Position numbers and translations under genes: made by a program. The notes beneath the pieces are model-generated. The model was not told the DNA's origin. It saw nothing but the letters and a program-made list of their open reading frames with translations, and did not search any database. From Bacillota bacterium (GTDB taxonomy: Bacteria > Bacillota > SHA-98 > UBA4971), in contig JASEJE010000009.1 in assembly GCA_030024085.1 (NCBI GenBank), positions 1 through 64,000 on the forward strand: a stretch of DNA of 64,000 bases. Reading direction: 5' to 3'. Positions 20,248 to 29,878 of this stretch are shown one piece after another. Position 1 is the first letter of the stretch, and the number at the start of each line of letters is the position of its first letter.

Positions 20248-21756
20248 GTGAGCGAAAGCGAACTCCTAATGGAAGCAGTCAACCTGGAAAAGCACTTCCC
20301 AGGGGTCAAAGCGCTGGACAAGGTCAGCCTGCAGGTGAAGAGCGGCGAAGTCCTGGGACTGGTCGGAGAAAATGGAGCTGGCAAGTCGACGCTGGTGAAG
20401 ATAATCGGTGGAGTGTACCCCAAGGATGCAGGGGAGCTCCGCCTGAACGGGAAACCCCTGACCCACCTCTCGCCTGGTATTGCCCAGAGGTTGGGCATCG
20501 CCATCATGCACCAGGAACTGAACCTGGTGCCGTACCTGAGCGTTGCGCAGAACATTCTTCTCGGCCGAGAGTCGACACGCGGGACCGGCATCCTGGATCG
20601 AAGGGCGATGGACCGGAGGGCGCAGGCTGTTCTCGCGACCTTGGGTGTGTCTCTGGACACGAGGAGACTCGTGGCCGAATTGAGTATAGCCGAAAAACAG
20701 CTGGTAGAGATCGCAAAGGCCCTCTCCCGCGACGCCAAGATAATCATCATGGATGAACCTACAGCAGCTCTCACGCGCAAGGAGGCCGAGAACCTCTTCA
20801 GGATAATCAAGGAACTCAAGAGGCAGAAGAAGGGCCTCATCTACATAACGCACCGCATAGAAGAGCTTGTAAAGGTTGCGGACCGCGTGGTCGTCCTCAG
20901 AGACGGCAGAATCGTCGGTGAGGGCCAGATCGCCGAACTTGGCCCGGCCCAGATAATCAAGATGATGGTCGGTCGGGAGATTAACGAGCAGTATCCCTAC
21001 TGCGCGGGTACTCCTGGTCGTGAGGTCTTGAGGCTGGAGAACATTCGCAGGGATGGCGTATTACGCGACGTGAGCCTGTGTCTTCGGGCGGGTGAGGTTG
21101 TGAGCATATTCGGACTGGTTGGAGCCGGGCGGACGGAGCTCGCCAGGGCGATCATAGGCGTCGACAAGATCAGCGGCGGTCGCGTAATCGTCGATGGGGA
21201 AGTCGCAGGCGGGCTCACACCCCAGAGGGCTATCAGCAAGGGTATATTCTACCTGCCTGAAGACCGGAAGAATCAGGGCCTGTTCTTGGAGAGGTCCATC
21301 AGGAGCAACACTATCGTGTCTTCGCTGAGGCGCCTCAGCAACTGGGGCGGAGTGATAGACTACGACAAGGCCAATCGGATGGTTGTCGATTACGTGCAGA
21401 GATTGTCCATCCACCCCCCGGCGATCCTCAGAGTATGCAAGCACTTAAGCGGCGGCAATCAGCAGAAAGTGCTGTTGGCTCGGGCCGTGATGACCAAACC
21501 CTGCATACTCATCCTGGACGAGCCTACGAGAGGCATAGACGTGGGCAGCAAGACAGAGATCTATAACCTCATCAACAAGTTGAAGGCTGACGGCGTTGGG
21601 ATCATCGTCATAACGTCTGACCTTCCTGAAGCTTTGGGGATCAGCGATCGCCTGTTCGTGATGCATGAAGGCAGGATCACAGCCCAGTTGGCTCATTCAG
21701 AGGCTGATCAAGAGAGAGTAATGGAGTTTGCCCTAGGGACTGGAGGCAAGTCTTGA
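20248..21756 (+). CDS. RbsA-like sugar ABC transporter ATPase (two ABC domains)
   Basis: GENGAGKSTLVKIIGGVYPKDAG; LSGGNQQKVLLARAVMTKPCILILDEPTRGIDVGSKTEIYNLI. Confidence 0.95.
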   Translation: MSESELLMEAVNLEKHFPGVKALDKVSLQVKSGEVLGLVGENGAGKSTLVKIIGGVYPKDAGELRLNGKPLTHLSPGIAQRLGIAIMHQELNLVPYLSVAQNILLGRESTRGTGILDRRAMDRRAQAVLATLGVSLDTRRLVAELSIAEKQLVEIAKALSRDAKIIIMDEPTAALTRKEAENLFRIIKELKRQKKGLIYITHRIEELVKVADRVVVLRDGRIVGEGQIAELGPAQIIKMMVGREINEQYPYCAGTPGREVLRLENIRRDGVLRDVSLCLRAGEVVSIFGLVGAGRTELARAIIGVDKISGGRVIVDGEVAGGLTPQRAISKGIFYLPEDRKNQGLFLERSIRSNTIVSSLRRLSNWGGVIDYDKANRMVVDYVQRLSIHPPAILRVCKHLSGGNQQKVLLARAVMTKPCILILDEPTRGIDVGSKTEIYNLINKLKADGVGIIVITSDLPEALGISDRLFVMHEGRITAQLAHSEADQERVMEFALGTGGKS

Positions 21757-21757
21757 G

Positions 21758-22702
21758 ATGACTACGAGTCCGCATTACAAAACCTATCCGGCCATAACCG
21801 TGGAGAAGCTGAAGCCGCTGGTAGGCTTGTTTCTCCTGTCATCGATCCTGACGTTCCTGAACCCCCGGTTCCTTACCCTGGCGAACATCATGAACGTGTT
21901 CAGGCAGACGTCCGTTAACGCAATACCGGCCATTGGTATGACGTTTGTGATCCTTACCGGCGGGATAGACCTCTCAGTGGGCTCGGTTCTCGCCCTGACT
22001 GGAGCGATAGTCGCCTACATGCTGCGAGCAGGTGTCAACGTCCTCGTTTCCGTGGCTGGCGGAGTTGCGCTTGGTGTTCTGCTCGGAGCACTTACAGGGC
22101 TGATAATAACCAAGCAGAAGGTCCCACCGTTCATAGCGACGCTTGCCTTCATGGCCATCTACAGGGGGGCTACAATGGTCCTTACTGGAGGGCAGCCGAT
22201 AACCGGCCTCGGGGATAGCTTCGCATTCATTGGCTGCGGGTACGTCGGCCCCGTTCCTTTCCCTGTGTTGCTGCTCGCCGTGATCAGTATCGGTGGTTGG
22301 TTCATCTTGGCCAAGACGAGGTTCGGCGAGCACATATATGCGACCGGCGGTAACGAAGATGCGGCCTACCTGAGCGGGGTGTCGGTCCACGGGGTCAAAG
22401 CCTCTGTCTATGCGATCAGCGGACTCCTTGCCGCTGTTTGCGGCATGGTCGTGGCGTCGCGGCTCGACTCGGCTCAGCCGGTGGCCGGGCTCGGCCTGGA
22501 GCTGGACGCCATTGCTGCCGTCATCCTGGGAGGGACGAGCCTGTCAGGAGGAAAGGGGCACATTCCCGGCACCCTCATAGGCGCGCTGATCATCGGCGTC
22601 ATAAACAACGGGCTGAATCTTATAGGGCTTTCGTCGTTCTACCAGCAACTGGTTAAGGGAGGCGTCATTCTGGTCGCGGTGCTGCTGGACAGGAGAAAGT
22701 GA
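21758..22702 (+). CDS. RbsC-like sugar ABC transporter permease
   Basis: AIGMTFVILTGGIDLSVGSVLALTG; GGTSLSGGKGHIPGTLIGALIIGVINNGLNL. Confidence 0.95.
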   Translation: MTTSPHYKTYPAITVEKLKPLVGLFLLSSILTFLNPRFLTLANIMNVFRQTSVNAIPAIGMTFVILTGGIDLSVGSVLALTGAIVAYMLRAGVNVLVSVAGGVALGVLLGALTGLIITKQKVPPFIATLAFMAIYRGATMVLTGGQPITGLGDSFAFIGCGYVGPVPFPVLLLAVISIGGWFILAKTRFGEHIYATGGNEDAAYLSGVSVHGVKASVYAISGLLAAVCGMVVASRLDSAQPVAGLGLELDAIAAVILGGTSLSGGKGHIPGTLIGALIIGVINNGLNLIGLSSFYQQLVKGGVILVAVLLDRRK

Positions 22703-22792
22703 TGACCAGTCCGCCCGGACTTTCAGGTGCCAGGCTGTTATGGACTGTTACGCGGCGGGCTCTCAGGTACCGCCTCAAAGGAGGGAAGGCCA

Positions 22793-25060
22793 GTGCTACC
22801 GCAGAGGATACAGAAGCTCAGGGCGATAATCATGAGATTGGAGGAAATAAAGAAGTATGTTCCGCGTCAGGTCATCACTTACGAGCCCGACGAAAGCAAG
22901 AGTCCGATCTTGAGGCACGCGGAAGCTTACGCTCAGGTTCTGTCTCGGGTGAGTGTCAACCACCTCCCCGGGGAGCTGATCGTAGGCAACAACCTTGACA
23001 AATTCTCGCCGCGTCCGGGGCACCTTACCGAAAGCGAGTTGCGCAAGATCCGGGATTATCCCAGGCAGTGTCCCGCCGAACTCCTTGCCGCGATGCGAGA
23101 GGAGATCTTCTATCTGTGGGCGTGGTCCGACGGGCACATACTTCCAGGCTACGAAAAGGTACTAAAACTGGGAGTGTCCGGAGTAATCGACGAGTTGCTC
23201 TCTAGGTTAGAGGATCCTGGACTTGACGGCGAACAGAGGGAGTTCATTGAAGCTGCTCTAATCGAGTGGAATGCTGTTCTCTCTTACGTGGATCGCCATT
23301 ACAGGCACTTCCTTGAGCTGGCGCTTGGGGCGGCGGATCCGAAAGGGCGAGAGTACTTGCTGGATCTTGCCAGGATTTGCACGAGAGTCCCTCGCAATCC
23401 TGCATCATCTTTCCGCGAGGCTCTGCAATCCATATGGTTTACTTTCATCGCGGCCCAGTTCGACGACTGCAGTAATCACTCTCTGGGAAGGCTTGACCAA
23501 TACCTCTATCCTTACTACTCGCATGATATCTCAACGGGCGTACTCGACGCCGAGCACGCAAGAGAGCTCTTTCTGGAGTTCTGGCTCAAATTCAACCTCG
23601 GTTATAGGCTCCAGGAGATGGAGAGAATCCGGGTCGAAGGCAAGGGCGTGGGAGGCGCCCTCGACGTTGAAGACGGGCTGTCCTGGCTCGTCCTGAGGGC
23701 GATCGACGACACGCATCCTGACATAGGCCAGACGATCGATATTTGCGGACTGGACGAGAACGGCGAGGACGCCACTAACGAACTGTCGTGGCTCATAATC
23801 GATGCTGTTGACGAACTGAGGACGTTCGAACCCAAGCCGGTCGTCAAGTTCACCGACAAGACCAATAAGGATCTGCTGAGAAAGTGCTACGCAATAAACG
23901 CTACGGGGTTCGGCTTGCCGAGCTTCAGCTTCCATGAGGCCGGAGCGAAGGGGCTGAGACGCTACGACGGGCTGTTCGATGAACAGGATATCCTTAACCA
24001 CAGTCACATCGGGTGTGTTGAAGTCGGGATCCCCGGAAAGTCATACACCGATCCCATGAACGCGTTCATCAACCTGCCCAAGGTAGTGCTCATAACCTTG
24101 AACAACGGCTATTACAACGGCAGTAAAGTCGGCCTCGAACTGAAGGCGGCCGACACGTGGGAGGAGTTCTCGGACAACTTCTATCGCCAGTTACGGTACT
24201 TTGTGAGTTTATACGCTGCCGGCATGAACGAGTGCTATCCCTTCTACTCTCAGTGGTTCCATAGACCGCTTGTCTCAACGCTCATAGACGGCTGCGTGGA
24301 GAAAGCCGTCCCGGTGGACAGGGGAGGAGCCAAGTACTGGGTAAAGGGCGTAAACTGCACCGGATTCGCCACCGCCGTGGACTCGTTGTACTCAGTGAAG
24401 AGCGTAGTCTTCGAACAGCGTAAACTGTCTCTTGACGAGTTTGCAGAGCTGCTTGCACCGGACTACGCCGACCACGAATACCTGAGGCAAGAGATCAAGA
24501 ACAGGATCCCGAAGTACGGCAACGGCCACGCCGAAGTAGACAGCCTTGCGCGGGAGGTGGCCGAGCGGTACTGTTCGGTCGTTAGAGAATGCAGGACGTT
24601 CAATGGCGGAAGATACCGCCCCGGGCTGTACAGTTTCTACGGGCCCGTGAAGACAATGGGTAAAGTGACCGGGGCCACCCCCGACGGCAGGAAGGCGGGG
24701 CAGGTGCTTTCGCTGAACGGTGCGCCCTCGCACGGCAGCATAAGGAACGGTCTTTCAGGCGCTCTGGAGTCCATGACGGCGGTTGACCACAGCCAGTTCG
24801 ACAACGCCGCCGCGGTAGATGTGCAGCTCAGCCAGGGCGTTCCCCCCGAGGTCATCGGGTACATCGTGGAGTACCTCTCTACGAAGGGCATCCTTTACGT
24901 CCAGTTCTCGGTCGTAAGTCGGGATGAACTGGTGAAGGCACAGAGAACGCCTGAACTGTACCAGGATCTGGTAGTAAGAGTCACCGGTTTCAGCGCGAGG
25001 TTCGTGTCGTTGTCCAAGGAGACACAGGACGAGATCATCAACAGGTCCTGGTGGAGTTGA
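22793..25060 (+). CDS. Glycyl radical enzyme (PFL-like/dehydratase superfamily), substrate unknown
   Basis: GTG start after aaaggaggg; active-site motif HIGCVEVGIPGKSY; C-terminal glycyl radical motif VRVTGFSARF. Confidence 0.92.
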   Translation: MLPQRIQKLRAIIMRLEEIKKYVPRQVITYEPDESKSPILRHAEAYAQVLSRVSVNHLPGELIVGNNLDKFSPRPGHLTESELRKIRDYPRQCPAELLAAMREEIFYLWAWSDGHILPGYEKVLKLGVSGVIDELLSRLEDPGLDGEQREFIEAALIEWNAVLSYVDRHYRHFLELALGAADPKGREYLLDLARICTRVPRNPASSFREALQSIWFTFIAAQFDDCSNHSLGRLDQYLYPYYSHDISTGVLDAEHARELFLEFWLKFNLGYRLQEMERIRVEGKGVGGALDVEDGLSWLVLRAIDDTHPDIGQTIDICGLDENGEDATNELSWLIIDAVDELRTFEPKPVVKFTDKTNKDLLRKCYAINATGFGLPSFSFHEAGAKGLRRYDGLFDEQDILNHSHIGCVEVGIPGKSYTDPMNAFINLPKVVLITLNNGYYNGSKVGLELKAADTWEEFSDNFYRQLRYFVSLYAAGMNECYPFYSQWFHRPLVSTLIDGCVEKAVPVDRGGAKYWVKGVNCTGFATAVDSLYSVKSVVFEQRKLSLDEFAELLAPDYADHEYLRQEIKNRIPKYGNGHAEVDSLAREVAERYCSVVRECRTFNGGRYRPGLYSFYGPVKTMGKVTGATPDGRKAGQVLSLNGAPSHGSIRNGLSGALESMTAVDHSQFDNAAAVDVQLSQGVPPEVIGYIVEYLSTKGILYVQFSVVSRDELVKAQRTPELYQDLVVRVTGFSARFVSLSKETQDEIINRSWWS

Positions 25061-25118
25061 CCGCATTGAGATTGAGCGAGGGTTACGCGTTGAACGAGGT
25101 TGAGGGAGGGTTTTCCGC

Positions 25119-25631
25119 ATGAAACGAGGACGAATACTAAACTATGAGCTAAACCAGGCCATCGCCTCCATGGGGCATTACGATTTGATGATCATCGCTG
25201 ACGCGGGCTTCCCAATCCCATATTCGGTGAAGAGGGTGGATCTGGCGCTCGAAAGGGACGTGCCGGGGATACTTCAGGTGCTGGACCTGGTGAGCAGCGA
25301 CCTGGTCTACGAGAGGGTAGTGGTCGCCGAAGAGCAGAAGCTGTACAACCCGTGCCTGTTCAAGAAGATCCAGGAATACTGTGCCGGGTGCGTCCTGGAG
25401 ACCTGGCCCGCTATAAGGATCGTGGAGGAGCTCGCGCCGAAGGCCAAGGCGGTCGTGAGGACGGGTGCTTTTGACCCCTGGGGCAACGTGTGCCTGTTCT
25501 CAGGGGTGGATGCCGCCCGTTGGTTTGACAAGGAAGGAGTCATCGTGCCGGACTTTTACGCCGAAAGGGTGAGACGGGGGGCTGCGGGCGCTCCTGGCGC
25601 TTCTGGGGTTTCTGGGGCTACTGGGGGCTGA
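25119..25631 (+). CDS. rbsD: RbsD/FucU-family sugar pyranase/mutarotase with Gly/Ala-rich tail
   Basis: LNYELNQAIASMGHYDLMIIADAGFPIPYSVKRVDLALERDVPGILQVL; tail GAAGAPGASGVSGATGG. Confidence 0.88.
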   Translation: MKRGRILNYELNQAIASMGHYDLMIIADAGFPIPYSVKRVDLALERDVPGILQVLDLVSSDLVYERVVVAEEQKLYNPCLFKKIQEYCAGCVLETWPAIRIVEELAPKAKAVVRTGAFDPWGNVCLFSGVDAARWFDKEGVIVPDFYAERVRRGAAGAPGASGVSGATGG

Positions 25632-26346
25632 GAGCCTCACAGCAGGATCCCTTTTCAAGCCACTTCGACAGGCACGCTAATGTGCGCCGGGACTCCACCG
25701 GCTGCCGTGAGTGCATGGCCTTGGCGGGGACGTTGGTTCCCCTTGAGGTAGGTATCTCTCGGGTCGTCGCACGAGGTGGGGCGGTCCGCGCGACCGTCCC
25801 GCTCGTGGCGCCGAGCTTGGCCGTGGTGGCGCTCATGAGCTTCTCGGGGAACTAGACCAGCCTCTTGCGGATGCCCACTGCGACGCTATACACTGCCTGC
25901 TGCGATGTCATCCTGACACGTGAGGACCGTCGGACCGTCCGACACGCACCCGACGGATATCGCAAGTGCCTCCAGAGCATCAACAAAGCGTGTTTAGGCG
26001 GAATGCGCACCATCTCCGCGCAGCGCAGAGCTTGCGGGTTTAGCCTCACTCCTCGAAACTGAAAGCCTCTGGGGAGTGTGCCAGAGAAACACGTAACAGA
26101 AAACGAGCGATGCCACGGCAAAGAACTCGAGGAACTGGGGCGTTACGCGGAGTGGTTGATTAGCCGGAGGAAATGGCACTCTTGGTCAAGGGCTTGCTAG
26201 CCCCGACCGCGAAGCCGGGGCTTCTATACTCCTGCGTTAGTCTCATGGCGCTCACGGCCGTAGTTTCCTCTGCTTGGCGGGGGTGGGGCGTTGAACTCAA
26301 CCCAGTAACAACTTTATCTAAGCGGAAGTTCCCGTGGTGTCGAGGC

Positions 26347-26720
26347 CTAAATCCGTTGGGGCACTTGGTTTCTTGAGGAGCAGGAGTTTTCAGCCTCGTG
26401 GCTACGGCAAAGGTAGGCCCAGGTGAGCGAAGATCCGGCGGTGCAGTTCGTCGGGCTGGGTGGTGAGGTTGACCGGATGTCCTGCTCTACGAACTTCAGC
26501 GACTTGTAGCCCCTCACGGCCGCCTCCGCAGGAAGCTTGTCCGCGCCCACGTCGGTCCTGATCACATAGATGCCATCCAGTTCGGCCTCGCGGGCGACCT
26601 GCTCTTCCTTCAGCCGGTATTCGAAGCGGCCGTCGTCAATGGCCAGCTCGATGTGCTTCTCCTGTATGTACGCCTGCTTGCGGCGACATGCATCGCCGTG
26701 GCTACCCGTCTCATCAGAGC
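26347..26720 (-). pseudogene. IS1634-like transposase remnant
   Basis: FEYRLKEEQVAREAELDGIYVIRTDVGADKLPAEAAVRGYKSLKFVEQDIRS; no complete ORF. Confidence 0.6.
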
Positions 26721-27321
26721 ATTATACCACTCGTGCCATATTTGTCACCACCACTGTCGCGCGTTGCGTGGCTACACAATTCAGACAAAACGAAGGCGCA
26801 AACCCGCGCCGCTATTAAGCCTAGGCCCCTTTCAGGAGCGGGGACTTGCGCTTAACCACGCCACCGGATATCGCGATCACCCCGGCGGCCATGCCGGCCC
26901 GGCCGGAGGTTGACCAGCGGGCCGCGGGCTGGTTTGCAGTTCGGGGCGCGGCCTGCGTCGCGCACGCCGCGCAGTTGACAGAAGGGAACCCGGGTCGGTG
27001 ACGAAGCTAAGAATCCCACGGCATCGCGGGTTTCCTGCCCCAGACGCCGCTTGCCTTCATGGCGGCCACCCTGGTGGCAATTCTGCTTCACAAACTCGGT
27101 TATCCCGTGGGGCGTCCAGAAATACCATTTGTTTGACATATCACGCCTTCTCAGGCTCGCTGGCGTCAGCAAAACCGCCTATACCGAGCCGCGCGGGAGC
27201 ACGTAGGGGAGGCCGACGAAATTCACATGCCGGCAATGCTTACATGCTGAATGTGCGCGACAGAATTGCTGCAGAAGGGATGTGTGGTGAAGGGCGTCTG
27301 ACCGGAAACCCGCATAAAAGC

Positions 27322-27397
27322 TGGTGAGCCATGCAGGATTCGAACCTGCGACACCCGGATTAAAAGTCCGGTGCTCTACCACCTGAGCTAATGGCCC
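27322..27397 (-). tRNA. tRNA-Lys (anticodon TTT)
   Basis: GGGCCATTAGCTCAGGTGGTAGAGCACCGGACTTTTAATCCGGGTGTCGCAGGTTCGAATCCTGCATGGCTCACCA; full cloverleaf, CCA encoded. Confidence 0.97.
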
Positions 27398-27562
27398 ACC
27401 CAAAAGAACCGTGCTATGCAACTGGCATGCCCGCCCGCGGCCCTGGCCGTCGGCGCACATCATCATACTACCACAAGTGCGGCGTCCTATCAAGGGAGGG
27501 GCGTTTCCAGGGAGGGCGTTTCCAGCGGTGGAACGGTTTCGGGATCCCGTGAAGTGGCTGGG

Positions 27563-27679
27563 CTAGAAGTCCGCTCCAAAACCCGTCGCTCTTCAGTGGA
27601 CACCACGCTAACACTCCGCGCATCAAGGCGTACAGGACGCCTTGATAGGTTCAGGAGGCGTTCTGGAGCAGGCTTCTAG
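27563..27679. repeat. ~117-bp imperfect palindrome with internal 10-bp perfect hairpin
   Basis: CTAGAAGTCCGCTCCA...TGGAGCAGGCTTCTAG ends; inner ATCAAGGCGT-ACAGG-ACGCCTTGAT at 27622-27646. Confidence 0.75.
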
Positions 27680-28284
27680 TACTACTTTGTCAGATACGAA
27701 ATGCCACCCGGCCTCGTGGGCCTGGCGGGCTTGTCTGGCATGGCGACTCCTCGCCCCGGTGGTCCTTGACCGTGCACTCCCTGGAGGACCCGTGATGTAC
27801 GGAACGCGTAAGGTGGAAGTAGTGATATACGTCAGCAGTTGGATTCGACGCGTGACGAAGAGAACGCGTAATGCCAGGACCAGTGATGTACATCAGTCGA
27901 TCGTTCCCAATGATGACGTAGGGAACGGCTCAGGAGGAATCCGTGATGTGCGTCACTCGTCCCGGCTCGACGAGTGACCTATGGAACGATGCATGGAGAA
28001 CCCGTGACGGAGGGAACGGATAAGGCGGGAACGATGACGCACGTCACCGATTGGCTCCTGATGCGTGACGTGCAGAACGGGAAGAGCCTGACGAGTGACG
28101 TAGGTCACGCGTCCCCTGGCACGTGTGACGTTGGGAACGGGTAGGGCCGTGACCAGTGAGGTACGTCACCCGATAGCCCTCAATGATGACATAGGGAACG
28201 CTTAACGAAAAACCCGTGACGTACGTCAGCTGTCAGCTCAAGCGACGGCAGTACCAGGAGATCCATACGTAACAGAGTAGTACT
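27677..28284. mobile_element. ORF-less element with short terminal inverted repeats and phased palindrome array (copy 1)
   Basis: Ends AGTACTACTTTGTCAGATACG / rc AGTACTACTCTGTTACGTA; TGA-motif starts at 27793, 27823, 27853, 27884, 27914, 27944, 27975, 28005, 28035, 28066, 28096, 28126, 28157, 28187, 28217. Confidence 0.8.
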
Positions 28285-28483
28285 GGGTGCGAGTTCGGAA
28301 AGGGGCGCCACTTTTCCAGGTGCTCGTGGTGCTCGGGCGACGGGGCCTTTGACGTTTGACGGAGGACCGCAGAGCCGGCGAGCCGGAACACGCTGACGAA
28401 ATGGCGGAGACTAACGAACCTGCACTCGTCCGCACGAAAGCCGGCCGCGTGGCGCACGCCTCGACGGAGAAGGCCGATGGTTG

Positions 28484-28725
28484 GCCCGGCGCCCTGGATC
28501 ACGGGCCGGCCTTTCCCGCTTCCGGCCTCTCGCATGGTCGCGCATTTGCACTGTGTGTCGCACGTCAGGCGTTGGGCTTCGCGCGTGGCGGGCCGCACCG
28601 CACACGTGGGTGGCCCGGCGCCCGGAACCATCGGCCCGCCGCATTACGCTCCGGGCGCCTCGCGCCGTCTTGCATTGCGCTTTGTGCGTCGCACTTTGGG
28701 CGCCGCTCGTCGCCCGGTTCCGCCC
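28484..28725. repeat. Diverged tandem duplication, about 128-bp period
   Basis: ggcccggcgccctggatcacgggcc...ttgcactgtgtgtcgcac vs ggcccggcgcccggaaccatcggcc...attgcgctttgtgcgtcgcac. Confidence 0.6.
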
Positions 28726-28765
28726 GGCCCCGCGCCGCGCCGCGACCTGGCTCGTCACGTGGGGA

Positions 28766-29575
28766 TCATCGTGGCAGCCCTGGGAGCCCCGGCCCCGGCC
28801 CTGGTGCTGGCCCCGCGGGACCAGTCCCGCCTGGCGGCGCACCTCCTGGCGCGGGTGCAGGCGGCACCGGCCCGTGCCCATGCCCTGACGCGCCGTGGGA
28901 CTGCATTGGCACCTGCGCCGCCATGGCAAGGCGCAGACGCCTTTCGACGTCAGGCCAGTTCACCACGTTCCACCATGCCCTGATGTAGTCGGCGCGCCGG
29001 TTCTGGTAGTCCAGGTAGTAGGCGTGCTCCCAGACGTCCAGCACCAGCACGGGTATCGTGCCCCATTGCGTCAGGTCCTCATGCCTCCAGGCCGTCAGGA
29101 TCTCAAGGCGCCCCCACTGGGGCTGCCAGACGAGCACGCCCCAGCCGGAACCTTCCACGTCGAGAGCCGCTCTGGAGAACTGCTCGTGAAACGCCAGGAC
29201 GCTGCCGAAATGCGCGACGATATGGTCTCTCACCAGCCCGGTGGGCTCGCCGCCGCCTGACGGGCTCATGTTCGTCCAGTATATGCTGTGGAGGATGTCC
29301 CCTGAGCCATTGAAGGCGAGCTCCCGCTCCCAGTAGCGGACGAGCGAGAAGTCCAGGCGAGCCCTCTCGTCCACCAGGGCCAGCTCGGCCGCATTAAGCC
29401 CTTCGACGTAAGCCGCGTGGTGCCGGTCGTGATGGATCCGGAGCTGGGTCTCGCTGATGTACGGTTCGAGCGCGTCGTATGCATACGGCAGGGGCGGAAG
29501 CCGGTGCCCGCCCGGCGGCACGGGCACCACCGCTCCTGAGGTTTCCGCCCCCGGTTGATTGCCCTTCGGGGTCAC
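28766..29575 (-). CDS. Fe/Mn superoxide dismutase with Gly/Pro-rich C-terminal tail (GTG start)
   Basis: LPYAYDALEPYISETQLRIHHDRHHAAYVEGLN, VLDVWEHAYYLDYQNRRADYIRAWWNVVNW; tail GHGPVPPAPAPGGAPPGGTGPAGPAPGPGPGLPGLPR. Confidence 0.93.
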   Translation of the reverse strand: MTPKGNQPGAETSGAVVPVPPGGHRLPPLPYAYDALEPYISETQLRIHHDRHHAAYVEGLNAAELALVDERARLDFSLVRYWERELAFNGSGDILHSIYWTNMSPSGGGEPTGLVRDHIVAHFGSVLAFHEQFSRAALDVEGSGWGVLVWQPQWGRLEILTAWRHEDLTQWGTIPVLVLDVWEHAYYLDYQNRRADYIRAWWNVVNWPDVERRLRLAMAAQVPMQSHGASGHGHGPVPPAPAPGGAPPGGTGPAGPAPGPGPGLPGLPR

Positions 29576-29878
29576 AATGGTCGCCTCCCTATCAGGGGCC
29601 CTCCCGTTTCTCGAACGGTGGTGCTGGGAGGGCCGACAAGTTTCAGGCCTCTGGACCCCCACTTAGCCAAGTGGCTGTATATCTTATGCAGCCTGTGTAG
29701 GCTATGAGATGGCTGCGCCCCGCCGTTCAATAGGAGAATACGCGACGCGCTCAGCAAGAGGCCGGGAGAAGGATTCTGTCTGCTGGCGTCGAATCCAGAA
29801 GTGCCGCACAGGCTTCCGGTGGCACATATGTCCGGTGGCGCGGCGGTAAGTCAGCGAGAGTCAGGGAAGGTGAAGTCG

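Noticed and set aside
26196-26226. AGCCCCG...CGGGGCT stem as rbsD-operon terminator
   Set aside because: No downstream U-run and more than 500 bp from the stop codon; not supportable.
25640-27180. Small ORFs between rbsD and tRNA-Lys
   Set aside because: Apart from the IS1634-like remnant none shows a recognisable domain or RBS; likely decayed intergenic DNA.
27179-27493. ORF containing AQVVEHRTFNPGVAGSNPA
   Set aside because: This peptide is the familiar translation of a tRNA gene; here it overlaps tRNA-Lys at 27322-27397.
27793-28228. Phased array as a CRISPR
   Set aside because: Monomers of 30-31 bp have no unique spacers, are diverged, and alternate between two motif types; no cas genes nearby.
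28356-28988. Overlapping plus-strand ORFs around 28.4-29.0 kb
   Set aside because: Partly antisense to the SOD gene and partly in a diverged tandem duplication; compositional artefacts.
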